From: CAZPMO01 sp964587515
GTDB lineage: Bacteria; Pseudomonadota; Alphaproteobacteria; MPNO01
DNA: 15,236 nt
Reading direction: 5' to 3'
Assembly (NCBI GenBank): GCA_964587515.1
Contig: CAZPMO010000121.1
Location: 1 to 15,236 of the forward strand
In this document: in pieces, positions 1 through 6,531 of the stretch
How positions within the stretch are numbered: the first letter of the stretch is position 1
Layout of the letters: each line of letters opens with the position of its first letter
Program-made: the position numbers and the translations under genes
Notes under the pieces: model-generated
What the model saw: only the letters and a program-made list of their open reading frames with translations
Database searches by the model: none
What the model was told of the DNA's origin: nothing

Positions 1-2
1 CC

Positions 3-47
3 CGCATCACGTGCAACGCGACCGAATGCTACGGGTTTGATGAATAA
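3..47 (+). CDS. C-terminal tail of upstream gene, probably amidohydrolase (partial)
   Basis: The third frame is open from the window edge to a TAA at 45-47 and gives the tail RITCNATECYGFDE. An ending of the form I-T-x-N-x-x-x-x-Y-G-F-D is typical of the C-terminus of amidohydrolase_2 (ACMSD-like) proteins, where it forms the last helix after the Asp metal ligand. The stop is followed at once by a hairpin (49-67) and, 56 nt later, by a tctC gene on the same strand. An amidohydrolase followed by tctC is also the arrangement at 15039-12685. The alternative is a frame 2 tail ending at 38-40, which looks less protein-like. With only 14 codons the assignment is tentative. Confidence 0.4.
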   Translation, partial: RITCNATECYGFDE

Positions 48-48
48 G

Positions 49-67
49 GCGGGCTTAATCTGCCCGC
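49..67 (+). other. Hairpin just after the upstream stop codon
   Basis: GCGGGC (49-54) and GCCCGC (62-67) form a perfect 6-bp GC stem with a 7-nt loop, beginning two bases after the TAA at 45-47. No T-tract follows on the + strand, so it is not a textbook intrinsic terminator. It may stabilise the 3' end of the upstream message or mark a weak terminator before the tctC gene at 104. Confidence 0.4.
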
Positions 68-103
68 GAACATTAAATACAAACAAATCCAGGGAGTTCA
101 GCA

Positions 104-1123
104 ATGACCAGACGAACCCATTTCACCTTCGCCGTCGCGGCGGCGATGGCGATGGCGATCGGCGGCGCGACCGCCTCGGCCGATGTCGCAAGTTTCTATA
201 AGGGCAGGACCGTCACCGTGATGGTGCCGTCGGGGCTCGGCGCCTCGCTCGGCCTCTATGGCCGTCTGTTCACCGAACATTTCGCCCGGCATATCCCGGG
301 CAAACCCAACGTTATTCTGACCTCGCGGCCGGGCGGCGGCGGCACCAAGGGCGCGTCGTTCGCGTTCAACGCCGCGCCGCGCGACGGCACGTTCATCGCC
401 GAAGTGCTGGCCCCGTCGGTCCTCGCCCCGGCGTTGCGCAACATGAAGTTCGATGCGCTGAAGTTCAACTGGCTGGGCTCGATCACCGACCGACCCTCGA
501 CGGTCACCGTATGGCACACCGCGCCGGCCAAGACGGTCGCCGAAGCCAGGAAGACCGCCGTCGTGATGGGCTCGACCGGCCTTGGGTCCGAGACCTATCT
601 CGCCCTCAAATTCATGAACTATTACCTCGGCACCAAGTTCAAGATCGTGAAGGGCTACAAGGGCGGCGGCGCGATCAACAAGGCGATGGAGCAGGGCGAG
701 GTCCAGGGCCGCATGAACTATTACACCGGCTGGACCACGGTGAAGGGGCATTGGATTACCCAAAAGAAAATCATCCATCTGGTGCAGTACGGCCCGAAGA
801 TCCGGGAGCTGCCCAACGTCCCCAGGCTCAGTGATCTGGTCACCGATCCGGAAGGCAAGAAAGTGTTGCGCTTCATCGAGGTCAGCGAGGCGGTCAGCAT
901 GGGCTTCTGGGTCCACCCCGACGTGCCGAAGGACCGGTTGGCGGCGCTGCGCAAGGCCTTCATGGACACCATGGCCGACCCCGCTTTCCTGGCCGACGCC
1001 AAGAAACGCCGCGCGCCGGTCTCGCCGATCGCGGGCGAGAAGCTGCAAAAAATCGTCGCCGCCGGGCTCAACGTTTCACCGGCGCTGGTCAAGAAGATGA
1101 AGACCGTTTTCGGCTTCAAGTAG
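104..1123 (+). CDS. Tripartite tricarboxylate transporter substrate-binding protein (TctC/Bug family)
   Basis: This is a 339-aa periplasmic solute receptor of the TctC/Bug family, which delivers organic acids to a TctAB permease. Residues 1-26 are a signal peptide: basic MTRR, an Ala/Met-rich core, and an A-S-A|D cleavage site. The mature part begins FYKGRTVTVMVPSG, the usual first beta strand. It has the glycine-rich stretch PGGGGTKG (76-83) and the ligand-loop motif GSTGLGSET (156-164), followed by LGTKFKIVKGYKGGG. Length is normal. GGGAG at 92-96 lies 7 nt before the ATG. No tctA or tctB neighbour is on this strand, so it is an orphan receptor. It is clearly the same subfamily as the protein at 12685-13728 and may share the fused permease there. 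A strong terminator follows. The ligand cannot be read from sequence; an aromatic or dicarboxylic acid is a guess from context. Confidence 0.9.
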   Translation: MTRRTHFTFAVAAAMAMAIGGATASADVASFYKGRTVTVMVPSGLGASLGLYGRLFTEHFARHIPGKPNVILTSRPGGGGTKGASFAFNAAPRDGTFIAEVLAPSVLAPALRNMKFDALKFNWLGSITDRPSTVTVWHTAPAKTVAEARKTAVVMGSTGLGSETYLALKFMNYYLGTKFKIVKGYKGGGAINKAMEQGEVQGRMNYYTGWTTVKGHWITQKKIIHLVQYGPKIRELPNVPRLSDLVTDPEGKKVLRFIEVSEAVSMGFWVHPDVPKDRLAALRKAFMDTMADPAFLADAKKRRAPVSPIAGEKLQKIVAAGLNVSPALVKKMKTVFGFK

Positions 1124-1145
1124 AAACAACCAACCACGCCATTGC

Positions 1146-1190
1146 GGGCGGCGGGAGTCCCATGCTATCGGGAAGCCCGCCGCCCTTTTT
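1146..1190 (+). terminator. Intrinsic terminator after tctC-like gene
   Basis: GGGCGGCGGG (1146-1155) pairs perfectly with CCCGCCGCCC (1176-1185). An inner TCCC/GGGA pairing (1158-1161 with 1170-1173) extends the stem, and TTTTT follows at 1186-1190. This is a classic Rho-independent terminator, 22 nt after the stop of the solute-binding protein and only 19 nt before the start codon of the next gene. Confidence 0.9.
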
Positions 1191-1209
1191 CCTGTGAGAT
1201 GACAGACGA

Positions 1210-1914
1210 ATGACCAGCCAGCCCACTCAGCCGTCCACGACCACGGGGCATTCACCCTGGTTCCTGGTGATCGTCGCCTTGTTTATTGGTTGCCTGATAT
1301 CGGCCAATATCATCGCGGTGAAGCTGGTGTTGCTGTGGGGCATGTTGCTGCCGGCGGCGATCATCATCTTCCCGATCAGCTATATCCTGGGCGACGTGCT
1401 GACCGAGGTTTACGGCTATCGCGAGGCGAGGCGGGTGATCTGGCTCGGGTTTCTCGCCAATGTGGTGGTGGTCGCGGCGATCGCCGCGGGCGGCGCGCTG
1501 CCGGCGGTGGGGTTCTGGAAGGGACAGGCCGCTTATGAGCAGATCCTGGGCGCCGCGCCGCGCATTCTCGCCGCCTCGTTCCTCGCCTATCTGATCGGCG
1601 AGTTCGCCAACGCCTATGTGCTCGCAAAGATGAAGATCGCCACCGAGGGACGCTTTCTGTGGGCCCGCACCATCGGCTCGACGCTGGTCGGCCAAGGCCT
1701 CGATTCGGCCGTGTTCATCGCCATCGCGTTCTGGGGCGTAATCCCCACCGGCGCGCTGGTCACCGCCATCATCACCCAGTGGCTGTTCAAATCGGCCTAT
1801 GAAGCGGCCGCGACGCCGCTGACATACGGTGTGGTGGGTTTCCTGAAGCGCCGCGAAGGGCTCGACGCTTACGACCGCGAAACGCGCTTCAACCCCTTGC
1901 TTATCGGGGATTGA
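1210..1914 (+). CDS. yhhQ: Queuosine precursor transporter (YhhQ/DUF165, VUT family)
   Basis: A 234-aa integral membrane protein of the YhhQ/DUF165 family. Members import a queuosine precursor (preQ0/preQ1), which TGT inserts into the wobble position of GUN-anticodon tRNAs. After a short Ser/Thr-rich tail there are about six hydrophobic segments (roughly 18-40, 46-61, 78-97, 118-138, 158-178 and 183-210). The family signature is present: FPISYILGDVLTEVYGY (54-70) followed by R-x-x-R, then EFANAY (131-136) and WARTIGST (151-158). Length is usual. The ATG is not preceded by a good Shine-Dalgarno sequence (only GACAGACGA), and the terminator of the previous gene ends just 19 nt upstream, so the promoter position is unclear. 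I see no preQ1 riboswitch. It appears unrelated to the catabolic genes around it and is probably a housekeeping gene at the block boundary. Confidence 0.92.
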   Translation: MTSQPTQPSTTTGHSPWFLVIVALFIGCLISANIIAVKLVLLWGMLLPAAIIIFPISYILGDVLTEVYGYREARRVIWLGFLANVVVVAAIAAGGALPAVGFWKGQAAYEQILGAAPRILAASFLAYLIGEFANAYVLAKMKIATEGRFLWARTIGSTLVGQGLDSAVFIAIAFWGVIPTGALVTAIITQWLFKSAYEAAATPLTYGVVGFLKRREGLDAYDRETRFNPLLIGD

Positions 1915-2004
1915 ACGCCTCTACTCGGACATATCAGCGCACCTGGCTTCATAACTGGACAATCAAGGGCCGCTTGTTCAGCATGGGCAAACACGCTTAT
2001 TACC

Positions 2005-2010
2005 GAAGGA
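2005..2010 (+). promoter_or_regulatory. Ribosome binding site that decides a TTG start
   Basis: GAAGGA at 2005-2010 lies 9 nt before the TTG at 2020. No ATG or GTG is in frame nearby: the ATG at 1983 is in another frame, and the next in-frame ATG falls inside the alpha/beta hydrolase fold. This site is the main reason to accept the TTG start. Confidence 0.6.
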
Positions 2011-2019
2011 CTTACAGCT

Positions 2020-2808
2020 TTGCCGGATCAAAATAAAACAACAAGAGTATCGCTGGATGGCTGCGATCTCCACCTGCTGCGCGACGGCAAGGGCTCGCCG
2101 CTGTTGTTTCTGCATGGCGCGGGCGGCGCCGGGGTCTGGCTGCCCTTCATGGAAAGTCTGTCGGAAAGCTTCGACGTGATCGTGCCGGATCATCCCGGCT
2201 ATGGCGCATCGGATACGCCGGACTGGCTCGACGATCTCACCGACCTCGCCTTCTTCTATCTCGATTTTCTGGAGGCCGAAGGTCTGAGCGATGTCCATCT
2301 GGTGGGGAACTCGCTGGGCGGCTGGATCGCCGCGGAAATGGCGATCCGCGATCCATCGCGTCTTAAAAGCCTGACATTGGTCGCGGCCGCCGGTATCCAT
2401 GTGAACGATGTACCCAAGGGCGATCTCTTCCTGTGGACGCCGGAAGAGAGGATACGAAACCTGTTCCACGACCAGAGCCTGGCCGCGGCCCGCCTCGCCG
2501 TCGAGCCGACCGAGGAAGAGGCCGACCTCGCGCTGAAGAACGAGTTCACCACCGCCAAGCTCGCCTGGTCGCCGCGCTTCTATAACCCGCAGCTTCGCAA
2601 ATGGATTCACCGGATCAAACTGCCCACCCTGATCGTGTGGGGTGACGACGATCGTATTTTCCCGCCCGCCTATGCCGAGGCTTGGCAGGCGCTGGTACCT
2701 GGTTCGCAACTCGAAATCTTTAAATCGTGCGGTCACCTGCCCCATGTCGAGCAGGCCGACGCCTTCATCGACGCGTTCAACCGTTTCGTCGCGGAGAAAA
2801 CAACATGA
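2020..2808 (+). CDS. Alpha/beta hydrolase (meta-cleavage-product hydrolase-like)
   Basis: This 262-aa soluble protein has the alpha/beta hydrolase fold and starts at TTG behind GAAGGA. The oxyanion-hole motif HGAGG is at 32-36 and the nucleophile elbow G-N-S-L-G-G at 96-101 (Ser98). The acid sits in WGDDDRIFP (207-215; Asp211 by the G-x-x-D-x-x-x-P pattern) and the base in CGHLPHVE (237-244; His239), so the triad is complete. The cap region is about 130-195. GNSLGG and the acid and His motifs resemble C-C bond hydrolases of aromatic meta-cleavage pathways (BphD/MhpC/HsaD type), but esterases and lactonases share them. Its TGA overlaps the ATG of the LLM monooxygenase (ATGA), and it is the first gene of a three-gene operon. 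Hydrolysis of an ester, lactone or vinylogous ketone made by the downstream oxygenases is the likely job; the exact substrate is unknown. Confidence 0.88.
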   Translation: MPDQNKTTRVSLDGCDLHLLRDGKGSPLLFLHGAGGAGVWLPFMESLSESFDVIVPDHPGYGASDTPDWLDDLTDLAFFYLDFLEAEGLSDVHLVGNSLGGWIAAEMAIRDPSRLKSLTLVAAAGIHVNDVPKGDLFLWTPEERIRNLFHDQSLAAARLAVEPTEEEADLALKNEFTTAKLAWSPRFYNPQLRKWIHRIKLPTLIVWGDDDRIFPPAYAEAWQALVPGSQLEIFKSCGHLPHVEQADAFIDAFNRFVAEKTT

Positions 2809-3971
2809 AAATTTGCCAGTTCCATCTGATGCCCTACGGAGCGCTCGATCTCGACTACACCGATAAATACCCGGCGGCCTGGATGTCGCTGCCCAACAGC
2901 TATTATGACCCCGAGGAAGGGTACGCGCTCTATAACCGCTACCTCGACGAGCTGGAATATGGCGACGAACTCGGCTTCGACGTGCTGTGCGTCAACGAAC
3001 ACCATCAGACCGCCTACGGCATGATGGCCATGCCGGGCGTGCTGGCCGGCGCGCTGTCGCGGCGCACCGAGCGCGCGAAGATCGCGGTGCTCGGCCGGGC
3101 GCTGCCGCTGATCAACAACCCGCTCAACGTAGCCGAGGAATACGCGATCCTCGACAATATCACCGGCGGGCGGCTGATCGCCGGATTCGTGCGCGGCATT
3201 GGCGCCGAATACCACATCACCGGCGCCAACCCGGCGAAATCGCACGAACGTTTTCATGAGGCCCATGATTTGATCCTGCGCGCCTGGACGGAGACCGGAC
3301 CCTTCAGTCACCAGGGCAAGCATTTCCAAATGCAATATGTGAACCTCTGGCCACGCCCCTATCAACAGCCCCACCCGGAAATCTGGATTCCCTCGCAGGG
3401 ATCGAGAGAGACCATCGAGTGGGCGGCGCACCCGGACCGCAAATACACCTATCTGCAGACCTTCAGCGCGGTCGATATCGTCAAGCGTTTCCATACCGAG
3501 GTGAAGGAAGCCGCGGAACGTTATGGCTATGAGGCCTCGCCGGATCAGCTTGGCTGGGCGCTGCCGATCTATGTCGCGGAGACCGACGAGATCGCGCGCA
3601 AGGAAGCGGCGGCTCATATCGAATCGCTGTTCAACAAGTTCCTCAGGATGCCGATCGAGATGCTGCTGCCGCCGGGCTATACCTCGGTGGAATCGATCAA
3701 GCGGCTGCGCGAAATCCGCCGCGGCACCACCACCGATAAGCTGCCGACCTGCGATGATTTCATCGAGCGCGGCATGTTCATATGCGGCAGCGCCGAAACA
3801 GTGCGCGAGACAATTGCCCATCACAAGAAAGACATCGGCTTCAACGTGCTGGTCGGCATGATGCAGTTCGGCACCCTGCCCGCCGATCTCACGCACAAGA
3901 GCATGACCCTGTTCGCCCAGGACGTGATGCCCTATCTGCGCGCCCTGCCCGCGAAGGTCACGGCGGCCTGA
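2805..3971 (+). CDS. LLM-class flavin-dependent monooxygenase (luciferase-like)
   Basis: The 388-aa product belongs to the bacterial-luciferase-like TIM-barrel family, which uses reduced FMN or F420 for oxygenation or hydride transfer. Recognised motifs are NEHH (64-67), in the usual context of this subgroup, then a run from A110 that includes AEEYAILDN and GGRLIAGFVRG (121-131), and W-P-R-P (182-185) before the PEIWIPSQGS strand (191-200). Length is normal for luciferase-like monooxygenases. The ATG at 2805 overlaps the hydrolase stop, with GGAG at 2793-2796, 8 nt upstream, inside the hydrolase gene. An upstream in-frame start at 2727 exists but would read through hydrolase sequence in another frame, so I reject it. 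The next gene starts 6 nt after its stop. Pairing with a DszC/HsaA-like enzyme recalls two-oxygenase modules such as DszA/DszC. No flavin reductase is encoded nearby. Substrate unknown. Confidence 0.9.
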   Translation: MKICQFHLMPYGALDLDYTDKYPAAWMSLPNSYYDPEEGYALYNRYLDELEYGDELGFDVLCVNEHHQTAYGMMAMPGVLAGALSRRTERAKIAVLGRALPLINNPLNVAEEYAILDNITGGRLIAGFVRGIGAEYHITGANPAKSHERFHEAHDLILRAWTETGPFSHQGKHFQMQYVNLWPRPYQQPHPEIWIPSQGSRETIEWAAHPDRKYTYLQTFSAVDIVKRFHTEVKEAAERYGYEASPDQLGWALPIYVAETDEIARKEAAAHIESLFNKFLRMPIEMLLPPGYTSVESIKRLREIRRGTTTDKLPTCDDFIERGMFICGSAETVRETIAHHKKDIGFNVLVGMMQFGTLPADLTHKSMTLFAQDVMPYLRALPAKVTAA

Positions 3972-3977
3972 CCGGGC

Positions 3978-5186
3978 ATGGCAATACCCAGCGCATCCGA
4001 GTTGCTTGAGCGAGCGAAGGAGCTCGCGCCGTTCTTCTCGGACCAGGCCGAAGCCAACGAGCAAGCCGGCCGACTGAGCGAAGAAACCGTGGCCGCGATG
4101 CGCGACACCGGGCTTTTCGGGCTTATGGTGCCACGTTGCTATGGCGGTTCCGAGGCCTGGCCGGTCGAGGCGCTCGACGTGATCGAGGCGGTTAGCTATG
4201 CGGACGCCTCCACCGGCTGGGTGCTGATGGCGGCGCAGGTCTCGACGGGCACGGGCGCGGCCTATCTCCACCCGCGCGCGGCCGACGAAATCTTCGACTC
4301 CTCGATGCCCATCATCACCGGCCAGGGCGGCGCCATGGGCCGCGCCGATGTGGTCGATGGCGGTTTTATGCTGACCGGAAACTGGCGATACGGCAGCGGC
4401 CTGCTGCACGGCGACTACACCCACAACGGCGCCATCGTTTATGAGAACGGAGAACCCCGCAAGCTGCCGGGCAGTGAGCTGCCGGAGGTGCGTATCATGG
4501 TCGTGCCGGTGGCCCAGGCCGACCTTCTCGCCAATTGGGACGTGATCGGGCTGCGCGCGACGGGCAGCATCGACTACACGATCAGCAACGTCTTCGTGCC
4601 CGAGGACTACACCCATCATCAAATCGCCAACAAACCGCGCCGGGGCGGCGATTTATACCGCATCGCCATCCACGGCATGGGCGCGATCGGCCATGCCGGG
4701 GTCGCGCTCGGTATCGGCCGGCGGGTCCTCGACGAGCTCGTCGAGATCGCCAACGAGGACCCCACGCGGTCGGGCATGATCCCCACGACCGGCGGCAACG
4801 ACAGCTTCCACGAACAATTCGGCGCGGCCGAAGCCCGATACCGTAGCGCCCGCGCGCTGGTGCGTGAAGCTCAGCAAGGCGTCCAGAACACCATCCAGCG
4901 CGGTGAGGACCCGTCGGTCCGCGACATCACCCTGGCGCGGCTGGCGCTTCAGAACGTGAACCTCGCGGTCTCGGAAGTATGCGCCTTCGCCTACAAGTTC
5001 GGCGGCGGCGTCTCGTTGCGCGAAAGCGTGATCCAGCGCTGCCTGCGCGACATGCATGCCGCCACCCAGCACGGCAGCAACGCGCCCCCCATCATCCGCG
5101 ATTGCGGGCGCGAATTACTCGGCGTCGCGCCCGGCCTGGTGTGGGGCGGACGCGGCCTGATCGAACCGGTCGACCTTCCGGACTGA
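3978..5186 (+). CDS. Acyl-CoA dehydrogenase-fold flavin monooxygenase (DszC/HsaA-like, group D)
   Basis: A 402-aa protein with the acyl-CoA dehydrogenase fold. It has an N-terminal helical domain (about 1-115), a middle beta domain with LTGNWRYGSG (132-141) and W-D-V-I-G-L-R-A-T-G-S (187-197), and a C-terminal four-helix domain ending in R-C-L-R-D-M-H-A-A-T-Q-H (354-365). Lack of an obvious catalytic Glu, together with the L-R-A-T-G-S and R-D-x-x-A-A-x-Q-H motifs, fits the group D flavin monooxygenases (DszC, HsaA, HpaB-like, indole-acetate oxygenase), which hydroxylate aromatics or heteroatoms with FMNH2 or FADH2 from a separate reductase. No reductase gene is in the window. It sits 6 nt behind the LLM gene, presumably co-transcribed. 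A weak RBS (GACCGGGC) precedes the ATG. Its 3' end faces the P450 gene with only 10 nt between. A true acyl-CoA dehydrogenase is less likely. Confidence 0.87.
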   Translation: MAIPSASELLERAKELAPFFSDQAEANEQAGRLSEETVAAMRDTGLFGLMVPRCYGGSEAWPVEALDVIEAVSYADASTGWVLMAAQVSTGTGAAYLHPRAADEIFDSSMPIITGQGGAMGRADVVDGGFMLTGNWRYGSGLLHGDYTHNGAIVYENGEPRKLPGSELPEVRIMVVPVAQADLLANWDVIGLRATGSIDYTISNVFVPEDYTHHQIANKPRRGGDLYRIAIHGMGAIGHAGVALGIGRRVLDELVEIANEDPTRSGMIPTTGGNDSFHEQFGAAEARYRSARALVREAQQGVQNTIQRGEDPSVRDITLARLALQNVNLAVSEVCAFAYKFGGGVSLRESVIQRCLRDMHAATQHGSNAPPIIRDCGRELLGVAPGLVWGGRGLIEPVDLPD

Positions 5187-5196
5187 CGCTCGGACC

Positions 5197-6405
5197 TTAA
5201 GCGCCGTGCAGTTTCAGCGGCAGGCTCTCGAAGCCGCGCAGTGTGTTGTTGAGCCGGCGTTCGCCGGGGCCGAGCGGCTCAAGGCGTTCGATGCGTTCCG
5301 CCATCGCCGTCAGCAGCGCGGTGATCTCCAGCCGCGCGGTAACCTGACCGACGCATTCATGGATGCCGTAGCCGAAGCCGATATGTCCGCCGCTTTCCCG
5401 GTCGAGATCGAAGCTGTCGGGGTTTTCCCAGCGACGCGGATCGCGGTTGCCGGAACCGGGAGAAATCATGATCTTCTCGTGCGCGCCCACCTTGATGCCA
5501 CCGATTTCCACCTCGTGGGCGGTGGTCCGGAACAGGACCTGAAGCGGTGAATCAAACCTGACGACTTCCTCGATCGCGGCGCGGATGCGGTCCGGGTCAC
5601 GGCGCAGCTTTTCCCATTCGTCGGGGTATTGCGCGAAGCAGTTGAGCGCGTTGCCGATCAGGTCGACCGTGGTGTCGAGCCCCGCCGACAGGAAGGAGCG
5701 TACGATGAACAACGCTTCTTCTTCCGTGATCTCGCCTGCGTCGGCGGCTTCGTAGACCTGCGCGCCGAGCCCGTCGGTGGTGAGTTTGGGACGCGTGCAG
5801 CAGCCCATGATGTAATCGATCACGCGCTCGGCCTCACGCATGGAATGGTCGAAATTTCCGTTCCGCGGCCCGAACCCGTTGAACACCATGTCGCCATAGA
5901 CCAGCAAATCGTCACGGCCCTCGGGCGCGAGCCCGATGGCGTCGGGAAAGACCTTCAGCACGAAGGGCCGCGCGACATCGGTCACGCCGTCGATCGTGCC
6001 TTTTTTCATCAGCCGGTCGATCAGCGCCTCGGCCTCGCGCGCGAACACGGGACGCAGGCGGCGCAAATTGGCTGTCGACATCACCCGTCCCGCCACTTCG
6101 CGGCGCGGCGTATGTTCGGGCGGATCGGCTTCCAGCAGCTTGCTGGGCGGCCGCCACGGCTTCTCGGTATGAAAATTCGCCAGTCCGACGCCGGCGCTGG
6201 AAACATAGGTCTCGTAATCCTTCAGGATCGCGTGGACCTCCTCATAGCGCCCGGCGGCCCAGACCTGATACTGGCTCAGCCACACCAGGGGCGCGGCGTC
6301 GCGCAGATCACGCTGCCAGCCGTGCGGCTCGCGAATGAATTCGTCGGCGAACGGGTCGATGTCGCATGTCTCGGCGTCAACCGGCGGCGGTTTCAGGTCC
6401 AGCAT
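5197..6405 (-). CDS. Cytochrome P450, CYP199A-like
   Basis: This soluble 402-aa class I bacterial P450 activates O2 at a thiolate heme. The I-helix motif is S-A-G-L-D-T-T (240-246, acid-alcohol pair D244/T245), the K-helix E-x-x-R is E280-R283, and the heme loop is FGYGIHECVG (344-353) with Cys351 as ligand. Region 70-95 (AGVGLANFHTEKPWRPPS and on) closely resembles CYP199A enzymes, which bind para-substituted benzoates. The carboxylate-contacting residues I recall for CYP199A4 (R92, S95, R243, S244) correspond to R85, S88, R236 and S237 here with a constant offset of 7. This predicts a 4-substituted aromatic or similar planar acid, hydroxylated or O-demethylated. The ATG at 6405 has AAGGA 8 nt upstream and a TATAAT box; a longer frame to 6471 lacks an RBS and would read through the promoter. 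No ferredoxin or reductase gene is adjacent. Confidence 0.93.
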   Translation of the reverse strand: MLDLKPPPVDAETCDIDPFADEFIREPHGWQRDLRDAAPLVWLSQYQVWAAGRYEEVHAILKDYETYVSSAGVGLANFHTEKPWRPPSKLLEADPPEHTPRREVAGRVMSTANLRRLRPVFAREAEALIDRLMKKGTIDGVTDVARPFVLKVFPDAIGLAPEGRDDLLVYGDMVFNGFGPRNGNFDHSMREAERVIDYIMGCCTRPKLTTDGLGAQVYEAADAGEITEEEALFIVRSFLSAGLDTTVDLIGNALNCFAQYPDEWEKLRRDPDRIRAAIEEVVRFDSPLQVLFRTTAHEVEIGGIKVGAHEKIMISPGSGNRDPRRWENPDSFDLDRESGGHIGFGYGIHECVGQVTARLEITALLTAMAERIERLEPLGPGERRLNNTLRGFESLPLKLHGA

Positions 6406-6430
6406 TCTGTTATTCCTTCCGAATTCCGAC

Positions 6431-6454
6431 AATCGCCGATCATTATAAGCGATT
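6431..6454. repeat. Inverted repeat over the P450 promoter (candidate operator)
   Basis: AATCGC (6431-6436) and GCGATT (6449-6454) form a perfect 6-N12-6 inverted repeat. Its centre contains the TATAAT of the P450 promoter. The half-site spacing, about two helical turns overall, suits a dimeric repressor that would block RNA polymerase. No regulator gene is in the window to assign to it. Confidence 0.45.
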
Positions 6455-6470
6455 CGGCCCGGTCCGGCCA
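6442..6470 (-). promoter_or_regulatory. Promoter of the P450 gene
   Basis: On the minus strand a perfect -10 box TATAAT occupies 6447-6442. The -35 position 17 nt upstream reads TGGCCG (6470-6465), a poor match, so an activator may be needed or the promoter may be intrinsically weak. Predicted transcription start near 6435 leaves about 30 nt of leader containing the AAGGA ribosome binding site, which is a sensible layout. Confidence 0.5.
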
Positions 6471-6499
6471 TTGACCTGGATCATCCGGCCGGATTTCAT
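6471..6499 (+). promoter_or_regulatory. Promoter of the MetE-like gene
   Basis: TTGACC (6471-6476, 5 of 6 to the -35 consensus) is followed after exactly 17 nt by TTTCAT (6494-6499, 4 of 6 to the -10 consensus). The expected start near 6506 gives a leader of about 26 nt with AGGAG at 6521-6525. The promoter is back to back with that of the P450, so a shared control region is likely. Confidence 0.45.
6483..6494. repeat. Perfect 12-bp palindrome in promoter spacer
   Basis: ATCCGGCCGGAT at 6483-6494 equals its own reverse complement. It lies between the -35 and -10 boxes of the MetE-like gene promoter, a typical place for a repressor operator. It differs in sequence from the AATCGC-N12-GCGATT repeat on the P450 side. 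Confidence 0.4.
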
Positions 6500-6531
6500 G
6501 TGACGATCAGGAATTCGCGAAGGAGAGCGAA

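Noticed and set aside
1974..2003. TTGTTC-N18-TATTAC as promoter of the hydrolase operon
   Set aside because: The implied transcription start near 2010 would fall on or after the ribosome binding site at 2005-2010, so the message could not carry it.
2727..2804. Upstream start of the LLM monooxygenase
   Set aside because: The extra residues (MRSPAPCRAG and on) are a shadow of the hydrolase gene. The ATGA overlap with GGAG upstream marks 2805 as the start.
2733..4622. 629-codon open frame on the minus strand
   Set aside because: It lies antisense to the hydrolase, LLM and flavin monooxygenase genes, all of which have clear family motifs. Its product is rich in His, Arg, Gly and Val without motifs, as expected of an antisense shadow in GC-rich DNA.
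6406..6471. Longer P450 start at 6471
   Set aside because: It would read through the TATAAT box and inverted repeat. The ATG at 6405 has a well-placed AAGGA and gives a normal P450 N-terminus.
5951..6474. Plus-strand frame antisense to the P450
   Set aside because: It lacks domain motifs and mirrors P450 coding sequence; the P450 heme, I-helix and ExxR motifs decide the strand.
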